This document shows, piece after piece, positions 21,447 through 32,166 of a DNA stretch of 64,000 bases. Both the position numbers and the translations under genes were made by a program. The stretch comes from Pteria penguin (taxonomy: Eukaryota > Mollusca > Bivalvia > Pterioida > Pteriidae), in NCBI GenBank assembly GCA_035048485.1, contig CM068585.1:16287501-16351500 (forward strand). Direction: 5' to 3'. The notes beneath the pieces are model-generated. The model was not told the DNA's origin and did no database searches. It saw only the letters and a program-made list of their open reading frames with translations. Position 1 is the stretch's first letter; each line of letters starts with the position of its first letter.

Positions 21447-22066
21447 TCATCTTTTCATTAGTTGAAATTTATCCTTTCTTTTATTTTTCCTTCCTGTAAT
21501 ATAAAATATTTTATTCAGAAGGAGATGGAATGTACATTTGTACATATATAACAATATTTGTATATGAGAATAACTAAATCGGTGCAAGAGTGAAACTATA
21601 AAGAAAGAGGCCCTGTTATAAAGCAAATCTCAGACTGAATGTAGCCTCACATATGTAGCATCATTTATTTCCAGTTTTCCCCATTACATTTCAAAGAGTA
21701 TGAAGTTTGGCCTCTCACTCTGTCAGACTTGAATTCCCTTCACCCCTGGAATGATTTGTACTCATTTTAATTGAAATTGGCCTAATATTTCTCGGAAGAA
21801 GAATTTTAACCTTCTGTTCAGGTGAGGTGAAATAGAAGGGCTTGTACTAGAAGTGACCAGATGATGGTCCATTTAGGCTTTCAGTTCCCAACTAATTACT
21901 CACTAGTCAACTGTATATAGCCTGATGTGCCGCTCAAGACATGTGAAAGAGTTTTATTAAAAAAAAGATACTTACTGTTCTTGTGTAACTTAAAGATGTA
22001 ACACCCCCCTACTATTAAGATAATTACAACACCTATGGCCACTACAGCAATAACCGACACCAGCAT
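21447..22066 (-). CDS. Small single-pass membrane protein, paralogue A (two exons)
   Basis: Exon 1 (22066 to 21976, 91 nt) codes a start Met, then MLVSVIAVVAIGVV and a helix ending ILIVGGCYIFKLHKN. The donor is A|GTAAGT-like. Exon 2 starts at 21493 after TATTACAG and codes a basic tail beginning RRKNK. By comparison with paralogue B it should end KDKFQLMKR and then stop near 21447, but a one-base uncertainty in a homopolymer would instead end it earlier (NFN then stop). TATATAAAG lies at 22121-22130, 55 bases before the ATG, and AATAAA (- strand) at 21168-21173. No family is recognised. One transmembrane helix without a signal cleavage site and a Lys/Arg-rich tail suggest a membrane-anchored micropeptide. 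The reading rests on three-way conservation, not on homology to known proteins. Confidence 0.62.
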
Positions 22067-22120
22067 TTTTCCAGAGAAAATAATTTTTGCAATAAGACTA
22101 TTAGACGGTGTGTTGCAATA

Positions 22121-22130
22121 CTTTATATAT
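22121..22130 (-). promoter_or_regulatory. TATA box of small membrane protein A
   Basis: ATATATAAAG on the - strand, 55 bases before the start codon. About 15-25 bases further upstream is a palindromic CGTGGAATCCCCCACG (22144-22159) containing GGGGATTCCA, which resembles an NF-kB-type site. Confidence 0.6.
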
Positions 22131-22239
22131 CTTCGTCAAATTCGTGGAATCCCCCACGTTCAAGTATTACGTCATCTCGTGAATCGATTTAAAATGTAGT
22201 TCAATCATACGCGCGGTCATAATCTGTGACATGTGCAAA

Positions 22240-22770
22240 GTTTATTATTTAGTACATTGTAGTTTTAAAGTCTAAATATCCTGGATGGGTTTTAGTCCCC
22301 GATGTGGGACCAATACAGCAATATAGTGATACTTGGTTTTTGAAATCTTCTCTACATCTATGCAATATAAAGAAAACTGAATACATTGCTCAGTAAAACA
22401 AATGTGCATTTCATGAATCTGGGGGCATGAACTCCGCCCTCGGAATGGGTCTAATTATCAACTTAATTCAAAACCCTTGTACGATTTTGGATTATTTACA
22501 CTCAAATGGCCTATGAAGCGCAATGGTCTCTTGTTACAATGAATGGTGTTCAACCCACCATTAAGGTCGATATAAGTGTCTCTCTCGTATAACTTCCTAG
22601 CGTTGGTGTTTGTGTAAATCTTGGATTATATGCTTAACTTTGTGGATGATTCAATATTGGACAGGAGGTAATGGTTATCAATATATACAAGAAATGGAAT
22701 TAATTTATACCTGTATTTGATATTCTTAAAAACTTCCAATTTTTAAATCGAAAGTAGGACGCTTAATTAC
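22240..22770. repeat. Segmental duplication, copy 1 (partner 27130-27615)
   Basis: It shares 'gaccaatacagca' / 'gcccaatacagcg', 'gaaatcttctctac', 'gggggcatg', 'attaaggtc-ataagtgt-tct', 'ggattatatgct' and the ending 'aatcgaaagtaggacgctta' in the same order and orientation with the second copy. This copy lies just upstream of small gene A. Confidence 0.7.
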
Positions 22771-22904
22771 AAGTAAATTTCTTTCAATGTAATTTACAGT
22801 GGAAAGTCAAAACATGTGTCGGAGAAACATTTCAAAATAAGTGTCATGCCTTCAAACTTATAACTTCAAAATTTATATTCAACAACATGTGTTTGTGAAA
22901 CACT

Positions 22905-23270
22905 ATGCCCCGGTGGCAACAAAGTCAGAAAAAGTTATTTTTAGCGTGAAGGTCATTGTCAATGTCAAAAGATCTTCGACCTTAGCGTCATTTAAAAGTG
23001 CTTCATTCGTTTAGTACGCATGTGAAATATTAAGACTTTATCCCTCACGGTTCAAAAGTTATAGCAACGGTTAAAGTTGACAGACAGGCAGGACCAAAAG
23101 ATGTCATCGACCTTGGTATTATTTGAAAGGACTTTATTAGTTGAGTACGCATGTGAAATATTAAGTCTCTATTCCTCACGGTTCAAAAGTTATGACCAAG
23201 GTTAAAGTTGGCAGACAGACAGACAGCACGAAAACAATATGCCCCCGATCTATCGATCCGGCGGCATAAA
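22905..23270. mobile_element. Interspersed element with two internal tandem units and TATGCC ends
   Basis: 'actatgccccggtgg' at the left and 'cgatccggcggcataaaa' at the right are roughly inverted. Between them two units of about 150 bases repeat 'gtacgcatgtgaaatattaa', 'cctcacggttcaaaagttat' and 'ggttaaagttg-cagacag'. Confidence 0.6.
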
Positions 23271-23339
23271 AATTTGGCATCAAAAACTACTTAATAACCG
23301 TTTCTTTACTGGAGAATAATATGGACTACCAAATATACA

Positions 23340-23630
23340 TGAAACAAAAATTGTCAGACGACAACATTGCTCGTCGAGTTGGTTAAAATTTTCAAATAGC
23401 AACCGTCAATCAAAAAACAAAAAGTAGTTCAAAGTTGAAAGTAAAGTTCACAAGGTCAAAAATTATGATACCAACGGAAAGACCTTGTTACAAGGATCAA
23501 ACCGAGAAAAAGTATGAAAGTGCCATCTTATACAGTTGAGGAATTATGGCCAAGGTTAAAGTTATTGTCCACGGAAAGTGCCGAGGGTATGAAAATAGCT
23601 CTCCGGACATTTTGTCTCGGCGAGGTAAAA
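23340..23630. mobile_element. Interspersed repeat (partner 29487-29735)
   Basis: It shares with 29487-29735 the blocks 'acgacaacattgctcg', 'ggttaaaattt-caaata', 'accaacg', 'atacagttgaggaa' / 'atacggttgagaaa', 'ggttaaagt', and 'ctctccggacattttgtc' followed by 'cgagc/gtaaaa'. Same orientation. Confidence 0.65.
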
Positions 23631-24192
23631 AGGGGACATACAAATTACGATGTTTATCTTTAATATGAATTCATGATTAACTTGTAATACAGGTATTGTA
23701 ATATTATGTCTGCAGTTGTGCGTATTGTCTTCAATCTATTAAATTTTGACAATAAACTATGGTTTATCAATATTTATTGTAAAGATCAATTAACACAAAC
23801 ACAGCTCAGGGGGAGTATAACTATTATATGAAGCCGCTCTAGAATGGAGTTTTCATGAATTTTTCGGTCTTCTTTATGACATTTTCAAAATGTTTCGTAG
23901 TATTCCTTGCTGACATATATATATATAATATATATATATATAATATGTGATAATTCATTGTAAATGCCAGAATTCGGTTTATCCTATAGATTCTGCAGAA
24001 ACAAAGTTTTATATGTGAAGTTTGTCTTCGATTTATTTCTGTAAAGATAAAGGTGGTTTGGTAGATAGCCATTCTTGTATACTGTTGCATGACTGTAGAT
24101 AATGCACCATATTGCCAATGCGTGCATTCTGATTTCTGTATCATCCATTTGTTCATTGGGAATTGATGAAAGATGAAAATAGTTCCATATCT

Positions 24193-25125
24193 TCACCTTT
24201 TCATCAGTGTAAATTTGTCTTTTCTTCTGTTTTTCTTTCCTGTAAAATATGACGATTTATGTGTGTAACATTCAGTTTACAAGTAAATTTCACAATAAAA
24301 AGATAAGGTGTACGGCTTACATAAGTACATATATAGTAAATTACATGTGTATATAAAACTAATTAAAAGAAACTCGATACCGAGTTTTGCAAAGAAATTC
24401 AGAATATGTCGAGCTCAATTTACAATAAGCATTCGATCCTACACTACATCTGCCAGGTAACTGTGTCATAATGGTTGAGTCCATCACTAAGGATACTCTA
24501 GTAATTCAAACTATTTCATTCCTGGATTAATATTACCACTGTGAAGTATGGCAGTTAATTCGTTTCTGTTTTAAAAGAATAGTCTATGTTACAAACTTAA
24601 CCATATTTATAGCGGCTTGAACTAGTAGCTATGCCTCTGATAGACCCTATTCAAACCCACCTTTTCATTCTAGCTCAATTTTAAATCTGCTCTATTATAG
24701 ACTATATCCATAACAAACACATCATTTTTCAAAAATAGCATTGAGGAGTTGCTACATATTAACTGAAAAGTGTGTATTACCTTTATCCCACAAAAGGGTG
24801 GATTGCGGAAATAAAAAAAAAAAACCAAAAATAGATAAGCCCATCCCGCCCTGCTATCCTCCTTAACTCACCAATACCAGAAGAAAATACTAAATGAAAT
24901 GTTAAAATACTTCGTCCAAGGCCAAATGATTACTCATCTCCGTTCAAACCGGGGTAGGGACAAGTAGCGATGATTTTGTGCATATTTAAGGGATGAAAAG
25001 AAGAAAATTAAATGTTGTAAAGAATGAAACCTACCGATCATAAGTAGCTTGTACATGTAGCAGCCCCCAACAATTAAAATAATGACCACGCCTACGGTCA
25101 CTACGGTCACAACTGGCACCAACAT
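24193..25125 (-). CDS. Small single-pass membrane protein, paralogue B (two exons, 45 codons)
   Basis: Exon 1 (25125 to 25035, 91 nt) codes MLVPVVTVVTVGVV, a hydrophobic helix and GGCYMYKLLMI. It ends at the donor G|GTAGGT. Exon 2 (24239 to 24193) follows TTTTACAG and codes KKNRRKDKFTLMKR and a stop, the split codon giving Gly. The product is 45 residues: a short N-terminus, one helix, an aromatic/Cys edge and a tail with eight Lys/Arg. TATATAAAG lies 51 bases before the ATG, and AATAAA (- strand) at 24032-24037 and 23773-23778. Exon length, split-codon phase, intron position and promoter spacing match paralogues A and C. The function is unknown; a membrane microprotein or small regulator of a larger membrane partner is possible but not shown. 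Confidence 0.68.
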
Positions 25126-25175
25126 CCTGACTCTGGTGACGTTAGTGTTTACATATTTTGTAGCTTAAAGCCTGA

Positions 25176-25184
25176 CTTTATATA
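25176..25184 (-). promoter_or_regulatory. TATA box of small membrane protein B
   Basis: TATATAAAG on the - strand, 51 bases before the start codon. The expected transcription start would leave a leader of about 20-25 bases. Confidence 0.65.
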
Positions 25185-25189
25185 GGTAT

Positions 25190-26538
25190 CAACAGGTGAA
25201 TTCCAATTACACGAGTTAGTCAGGCACTTAAAATGTTTAAATATTTCGCGTCATGTTTAATAATAGATATAACTGAACGAAATGCATGTTGCGTGTCAGT
25301 AGAAATAATGCATAACGTGATTCGCAAAGTCGGAATAATTTCCCCTCCCCTGGAAGGGCGTAGATAGAAAAAAGACTCGAGAATGCACGTCGAGTACTGA
25401 TTTTAGCATATAAAATGGAAATGTAAAAGGGGGGATTGACACATGCATTGCGTGGTGTATATATATAAACATCTATATATAACGGGTTTTAGAAGTCTTT
25501 TAAAATAAGATTTGAATATGAATAAATAATACATTGTTACATGTACATATATCAACATGCATGAAATCTGTGGGAAATAGTATATAAAATACTTTTAGAA
25601 ATACGCCGTAACTGTACTTCTCCCTGCATACAACTTTTTCATCTCCTTGTATACATCTCATCTTGTATACATCTAATTCCATCATAAATAATACATTTAT
25701 TTTTGGCCTCTTATTGATCTATTATGGACCACCATACTGTGTTATTAATAATAATTAGTCATAAAACAATATCATTTCCAGCAATGTTATTTTGTAATCA
25801 CCGTATCAGATTTCACACTTATTTCTATAGCATTACTTCAAACCATTAAAGATATTGATTTAAAGGAATATTTAGACAAGCAAAAAAGTCTAGATGCTAC
25901 ACAGGCAAAGTGCTCTTATGCAGCTAATGCTGAAAATTGGGGGGGGGGGGGGGGGGGGTTAACAAACATAATTTTGCCCCCCATGTACGCACATTTGAAA
26001 TTGGGGGCCAAGTGTATCCCCCCCCCCCTTTCTCCTACGCTCCTGGACTGAGCCACGCTGGCTCGACTTAGACTTGATGGATTTTTAGTGACAATGATGA
26101 TATTATGGAAATACATACTCAATCTGTCGAAACACGACAAAACTTACTCCTACCTACATTTCTCTTTCAGGATGATGAAAGCTCTACAGACTGTACTAAT
26201 GATACGTCCATCCCATCTGTATCTCATTTTTCTTAAGATTCCCGATCTCAGGGAGAACTCATTGTGACAACCCTCTTGGGTTATATAGACTAACGCGAAA
26301 TGTTAAAAGCGAGAACACACCCCCCCCCCCCCCCACACCTTCCCCTTACCTCTCCTGATACGTCCAGACTGTGATCTGAGAGCGATCGATCCACCAAATG
26401 AGGTATTAAGGATACGTCGATTTTTTCTTTCAAACAACGAACTTTGAGTTTTTTCTTTAAAAAAAAAAAGAAACAAAAACACTGATGCGTAGAGTTTTCG
26501 CTTGGCGTCCACCATGACATGTCATTTATTGTTGTCGA

Positions 26539-26599
<61 letters not shown>

Positions 26600-26690
26600 A
26601 CATATGCACCGTATATCATTAAAGCTTGGCTCGATCCAAAATTAATATTAATAATAAGTAATAGTTATTTTATTATTATTAGCAGTAGTA
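25190..26690. other. Spacer with repeat fragments between small gene B and the 26694 MITE
   Basis: It contains a G homopolymer of about 20 (25939) inside an eroded repeat that also has 'ttgccccccatgtacgcac', a C run at 26020 and another at 26318-26334, and an (ATT)n run at 26541-26599. No exon was supported. Confidence 0.5.
26541..26599. repeat. (ATT)n microsatellite
   Basis: About 20 uninterrupted ATT units. Confidence 0.95.
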
Positions 26691-26693
26691 GAA

Positions 26694-26882
26694 CATGCGC
26701 GGATACAGAGGGGTTACCGGGGATCTGGAAACCAACCCCCCCCCCCCCCCTGGCATCCGAAAAATTTACCCAAAAAAAAGTAATATTTGGGCATTTTTGG
26801 GGTTGGACCCCCCTCGTCTAAGAGAAAAATTGACCTTTTATGGTTGGACCCCCTCTGACAAAAATTTCTGGATCCGCGCATG
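26694..26882. mobile_element. MITE 'CATGCGCGGAT', copy 1, 5-bp target duplication
   Basis: Ends CATGCGCGGATACAGAG and CTGGATCCGCGCATG. TAGAA is duplicated on both sides (26689-26693, 26883-26887). The interior carries C- and G-homopolymers and 'aaatttacc...gtaatatttgggc'. It lies in the opposite orientation to the copy at 31527-31721. Confidence 0.9.
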
Positions 26883-27129
26883 TAGAACATATCAACCGTA
26901 TATCATTAAAGCTTGGCTCGGTCCAATCTTCGATTATATATCTACAAGTTGTCGATAAACTTACTCCGCTAGTTAACATGTTTTGACGTTTTGGTCTCTT
27001 GAGTCATATTTGAATATCTTTTACGTCTTGAAAAGTATGATTACGTATTGAAAAGAATGAAACTGATTGCAATCAAATTTCACACAAAGCACCTGAAAGA
27101 AAAACACCATTTTCTCCTAGTTATGAAGA

Positions 27130-27615
27130 GAATGGATACTTCTACCAAAGTTTTGAAATTTATTTTCATTCCCTGGGGCAGGCCCAATACAGCGATATTG
27201 TGTTCTCGTATACAATGATTTTAGTCTCTGAAAATCTTCTCTATCTATGCATTAGAATGAAATTAAATACATGACTAGAAAGAGTTTGAAGCCCTTCACC
27301 AAACTTTGTGAAATTCGTAACCCGGGGGCATGGTGGGTCTAAATTTAAGTTTCAAAACCCTTATGGTGGTGATAATAGACTCGTGTGTACGAATTCAACA
27401 CAACTCGTGATCGGTATACTATTAAGGTCAATAAGTGTGTCTCCGTCTAACTTCCTACTATCTGTCGGATATTTTTATGGATTATATGCTCATATGTTCT
27501 GGATTACTTAATCATTTGCCAAAAGGTAATAGTTATTAATATTTACAGGAAATAAAATGAATAATGTTCATAAAATCTTGCAATTTCAAAATCGAAAGTA
27601 GGACGCTTAATTCTT
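27130..27615. repeat. Segmental duplication, copy 2 (partner 22240-22770)
   Basis: Same order and orientation of shared blocks as copy 1, ending in the identical 'aatcgaaagtaggacgctta'. It lies 2 kb upstream of small gene B, whereas copy 1 lies next to small gene A. Confidence 0.7.
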
Positions 27616-28720
27616 GCCCCCCTTTTTGCCCCAATTATGAGTAAAACTTCAGATTTGGCACCCATAATGGCTGACTATTTTGCATTATACTTAACATTCA
27701 CATGTGACTCCCCCCTTTTCGGAAACCCTGGACCCGCCACTGTGTAAGCAGGACTTAATTTGGTATGTGACCGTTGAAATCGAGCGCACCACCCCTCTTT
27801 ATGTCTTAGCACAGTATAAATGCTGCAGCTGTTATCCTATACTAGAACTACGGAAGTACTCTTGATTTTGAGGTAACTTAAAATATAATCCAAACAAAAC
27901 ATTTACGCATGAAATAGTTAGTTTGCTGGTATATGAGGTTTGAATAAAAGTATGAGTATGTAAATTTGGATAGGAGGTGGGAGGGAGGGGGTAGAAATCA
28001 ATTGAAATTCAAAATGGAACTAAGGTTTAAAAACAGAAAATCACGGGGCCTTGACGCAAATTCAAGGTTTAAAAAATAGAAATACCCCCGGTACTTATGA
28101 CGAATGTTATGCAGTTATAGTTACCTTGTGTTAGATTTGGAATAATAAAATTGGTAACCATTTCGCCATAACCTGCATTATCATTTATTTTGCTGAAAGT
28201 AACGATAAAGGTTACGTTCGTCAATTATGTTTGTGCTGCTGTGATTATATTTTTATTTTAATATTTTATTTTAGGTAAACAGATGTACATGTTCATTGTT
28301 CTATGATATATTTGAAATATTCTGGGTATTTTAACACGCATGATCGATAACTTTTTTTCCAGTAAATATACATCTCGAAATATTCTTAAGTATTTCAGAC
28401 ATATCATAGGACATCCATGAGTGTCGATAAATATACACATATTTATAATTTAAAAGTCTTTGTGTTTATAGCGAGTCTATCGTGGCGGGATTTTTTTATC
28501 TAATTTTGAACACTGACATAATGTGTTATTGATTTCTACATTACTAATTTTCAATAACGTCATACAGTTACTTTAATTTATAACCTATAATTATATATGG
28601 AGCGAATATTACATCATTAGACATGTACAACTAATTACTTAGATTAAGAATACGTACAAGATCAAGTGTAAATGTAGTTTAATTTGAATACACACCAAGT
28701 AATTTGTAGTTATCCTTTCA
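27616..28720. other. Spacer, no gene or array seen
   Basis: AT-rich with purine-rich runs ('gaggtgggagggaggggg' near 27975) and eroded repeat text near 27700 ('gaaaccctggacccgcc'). No supported exon. Confidence 0.5.
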
Positions 28721-29338
28721 AAAAGGGCTAGTTGGTCAGTTCAAATGAGACAGCGACATAATGGGGGCAATTCAGTCAGTTCAAAGGAGGCAGCTACATG
28801 ACGGGGGTAGGTTGGTCAGTTCACAGGAGACAGCTACATGGCGGGGGCAGGTTGGTCAGTTCACAGGAGACAACGACACGATGGGGGCAGGTTGGTCAGT
28901 TCACAGGAAACAGCTATATGATGGGGAAGGTTGGTCAGTTCACAGGAGACAACGACATGACGGGGGCAGGTTGGTCAGTTCACAGGAGACAACGACATGA
29001 CGGGGGCAGGTTGGTCAGTTCACGGAAGACAACGACATGATGGGGGCAGGTTGGTCAGTTCACAGGAGACAACGACATGACGGGGGCAGGTTGGTCAGTT
29101 CACAGGAGACAACGACATGACGGGGGGAGGTTGGTCAGTTCACAGGAGACAGCTTCATGACGGGGGAAGGTTGGTCAGTTCACAGGAGACAGCTTCATGA
29201 CGGGGGGAGGTTAGTCAGTTCACAGGAGATAATTACATAACGGAGGCAGGTTGGTCAGTGTACAGTAGACAGATACATGACGGCGACAGGTTGGTCAGTT
29301 CACAGGAGATAGCTGCATAACGGGAGCAGGTTGGTCAG
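28721..29338 (+). repeat. 40-bp minisatellite, about 15 copies, ending in a tRNA-like head
   Basis: The unit is CGGGGGCAGGTTGGTCAGTT followed by CACAGGAGACAACGACATGA. Most units differ at a few sites; the first and last two are the most diverged. The last unit runs directly into the tRNA-like sequence at 29326. Confidence 0.95.
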
Positions 29339-29475
29339 TGGTATCGTACTGGACTTCAGATCTGAGAACCCGAGTTCGATTCCGGCTCTCGACTTTGATT
29401 TTTATGAGGTGATTTATCATTTGTCTCACTCCGGATGAGAAGGTGGTGTCTCGATAAAGTTTGATGATGGGTCCG
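29326..29475 (+). mobile_element. tRNA-derived SINE-like head next to the minisatellite
   Basis: GGTTGGTCAGTGGTATCGTA with a box A-like core is followed about 45 bases later by GAGTTCGATTCCGGC, a good box B. It is not a functional tRNA, because no paired acceptor stem could be made. The 3' body ('tgtctcactccggatgagaa') is unlike families 1 and 2. Confidence 0.6.
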
Positions 29476-29486
29476 TTATTATAAAA

Positions 29487-29735
29487 CAAGAGTAGTCACA
29501 CGACAACAGAGCTCGCCCAGTGGGTTAAAATTTGCAAATAACAGCCATCAAACAAGTAGGACAAAAAGTGAGTAAGTTGAAGGTCAAGGTAAAATAAAAA
29601 AATTATGGTACCAACGAAAAAAGGATGAAATATAAAAAATATGAAAGAGTCACCTCATACGGTTGAGAAAGTATGGTCAAGGTTAAAGTCCTTGTCTTAA
29701 CCATAGCTCTCTGGACATTTTGTCACCGCGAGCTA
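29487..29735. mobile_element. Interspersed repeat (partner 23340-23630)
   Basis: Same block order as 23340-23630 with about 75-80% visible identity by eye; ends 'ctctctggacattttgtcac' and 'cgcgagc'. Confidence 0.6.
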
Positions 29736-31019
29736 AAAAACGACAAAACTACCAGAGCGAAGATAAACTTTTAATGTGACAATTTCTATGATAAAAACTG
29801 ATAATCCCCCGTCCTCTTTAACAAATTTTCAATCAAATATCGATGCGTAATACTCCGGTTCCAGTGTTTTTTTTTTAAAGAAATCTGTAATAGGCTCCTG
29901 TAAACAGTGATGTAATGTATATGCTTAACGGTATCTGTGGATCAAAGCTAATAATGAAATGTATCTGAATTGATATTTCTTTAGCGTATATTCACAATGA
30001 AATAGTCTGAATCCATAAAATTAAATAGTAAAATAAATATTTTATTAGATGAATCATAGAAAACAGCTTCCATACGAATTAAAGTCTTTACCCATTATCT
30101 GAGGCTTCGCAGAGGAACACCTCAAGGATTCTCCATTTCATTTATATAATGACGCAGTTCTCGCCAAACTGAACAATCGTTGACATTTCTTCCTAGCGTA
30201 CACCAACTGAGTCCTTTCCATATAAAATTGTTTAATTTATTAAAAATGATTAATTACACATGCCTTTATGAAATAATTGGTTTTATTTTTTCTTTGAATG
30301 AAGTCTTAAATCACAGAAGACACAAAAGAAATAATTTAGATTTACATATATACATGCTTCAGAGTTAAAATACATACATTCTATTGAAATCCACGACTAT
30401 GTGATAAAATTTCACAGGCTCGAAGATAGCCAAACGTACATGTAATACAACCAGTACAAATCTACAGTATGGTGTTAATTTGCTCGTTTGTTTGCTTGTT
30501 AGTTTTTCACACCGGTCATCTTATTGACGTCTATATGCACGCATTTTTTTATAGATAGACTTGCTTGCTCGCTGGCTGTGTATACGTAGGTATCCAAATC
30601 CTCAGTGTCACTCACCATCATACTCATGTGATTCTAACTTAGACTTGTCTTTATCAGGCCTTCTGCTCAGAGTTAGCCTAGCATTCAGTAAATCTGAGAG
30701 ATCACCTTGGCAACCATGTTTTGGCCTTCTTCATCGTACAACTATCGCCGCCTGTTCTAATGAAACAGAGACACTTTATAATATTCTGATGTCACTGGCC
30801 GTATGTTTTGGCAATCATAGAAGGTGTTTCTGGTCATTACATTGCACATACACTTTGGGGAGACGTTTTCAGATAGGACACAAGACATTGTCCACATGTA
30901 ATGTCACTGTACATTAGCAATTAAGACAGTGCTACATGATTCAGTTTCATCGTTAAAATAAGTTGTAGAGTGCTTAGAAATCGGTCTGAAAATCACGATT
31001 TGGTGTTGTTTGAAAATTC

Positions 31020-31907
31020 TCAAGGTTTCATCACAAGAGCGATTCTTTCCTCTCTGTCTTGTCTCTTTTGTCTTCTCTTGATCTTTCGTGCTGAAAATTA
31101 AGATTAGTTCAATATTATACATATACATAAACTGTACGATAGAATAATCATCATTATAAAAATGTAACGAGACTCCAAGCCCAATGAACCACTAAAACTG
31201 ATTGTTGGTTGATTGGTGTTTTACGTCGCTTTCAACAATATTTCAGTTATATCGCGACATGGAAGCAGGAGGTTACCAACCTCTTAAACATAGTGGCGCA
31301 ACCCGGGAATCGAACCCGGATCGTCGGCGCCGCAGGCCAGCGCTTAACCACTACACCACGCCTGTCCCAAAAAACTGATTGTAATTATATACGTGGGTAG
31401 GTGGGGTTAAGAGTAAAACTTGATATATTATGAATGTGGAATGTACATGTACTTTATTTGATTTGAGACCACCATGATCAATGCCCCGAATAGAAAATGA
31501 TTTGTGTTCCGAATCGAAATTGAAATCATGCGCGGATCCAGAAATTTTTGTCAGAGGGGGTCCAACCAAAAAAGGTAAATTTTTCTCTTAGAACAGGGGG
31601 GGGGGGGGGGGGGCCACCCCAAAAATGCCCAAATATTACCTTTTTTTGGTAAAATTTCGGTATCCCGGGGGGGGCCCCCCCCCCCTAACCCCCCCCCCCC
31701 CCCCCTCTGTATCCGCGCATGGAAATTATTAGAAAGTTATGTTCCGAATAGAAGTTACAATTAACCCCACCAGCTTCGTTTTCGAAGTTGCTCCAGATGA
31801 GTCCGTTAAAACTAACCTGTCTTCCATTCTTTGTATATGTATACTCCTGCGGCGACTACCAGTATCACAGCCCCCACTGTTATAACTACCAAAGCTACCG
31901 CTGCCAT
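31020..31907 (-). CDS. Small single-pass membrane protein, paralogue C (two exons, 53 codons)
   Basis: Exon 1 (31907 to 31817, 91 nt) codes MAAVALVVITVGAVILVV, an Ala/Gly edge and VYIYKEWKT, and ends at the donor G|GTTAGT. Exon 2 (31090 to 31020) follows TTTTCAG and codes RKIKRRQKRQDREERIALV, then MKP and a stop; the split codon gives Ala. The tail is longer than in A and B but keeps the K-x-KR---KD pattern and the hydrophobic-Met-Lys end. TATATAAAG lies 53 bases before the ATG. Diverged most from A and B, so likely the oldest copy. An overlapping second-exon frame is open farther but does not fit the splice phase. Confidence 0.65.
31203..31369 (-). mobile_element. tRNA-derived SINE, family 2, in the intron of small gene C
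   Basis: On the - strand it begins GGACAGGCGTGGTGTAGTGG, with box B GGTTCGATTCCCGGG. The body contains 'gaggttggtaacctcctgc' and ends in 'aaaacaccaatcaacc'. It is the best-preserved copy of the family in this window. Confidence 0.85.
31527..31721. mobile_element. MITE 'CATGCGCGGAT', copy 2, 5-bp target duplication
   Basis: Ends CATGCGCGGATCCAGA and TCTGTATCCGCGCATG, with GAAAT on both sides (31522-31526, 31722-31726). G and C homopolymers (about 17-22 bases) interrupt the body. It sits in the intron of small gene C. Confidence 0.9.
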
Positions 31908-31959
31908 GCTCAGTCTATTAGATTGTATTCCAACATTATGCTGGCTCGTGTTTATTTTT

Positions 31960-31971
31960 CTTTATATATAG
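31960..31971 (-). promoter_or_regulatory. TATA box of small membrane protein C
   Basis: CTATATATAAAG on the - strand, 53 bases before the start codon, the same place as in paralogues A (55) and B (51). Confidence 0.65.
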
Positions 31972-32166
31972 ATTCTAAAATTATCTCTCGAATGTTCTGG
32001 ACGTTATATAAATAGATGCTATATCATGATTGAAGAGAAAGGACCGCGAAGGGGAGATTGGTTACAATATAAAACAAAAAAAAAAAAAAAACAAACAAAC
32101 AAAACAAAACAAAAAAAAGAAAAGAAAAAAAAAAAGAAAAAAGAAATCAAACAAAAACCAAAAGAG

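Noticed and set aside
28721..29338. CRISPR-like array
   Set aside because: Units are contiguous 40-bp tandem repeats without variable spacers, in animal DNA.
30561..30917. 118-codon + strand frame
   Set aside because: It lies opposite the 3' flank of small gene C, lacks splice context and resembles no family.
30904..31128. Longer frame across exon 2 of small gene C (TKDQEKTKETRQ...)
   Set aside because: It is out of phase with the exon 1 donor; the in-phase frame matches the tails of paralogues A and B.
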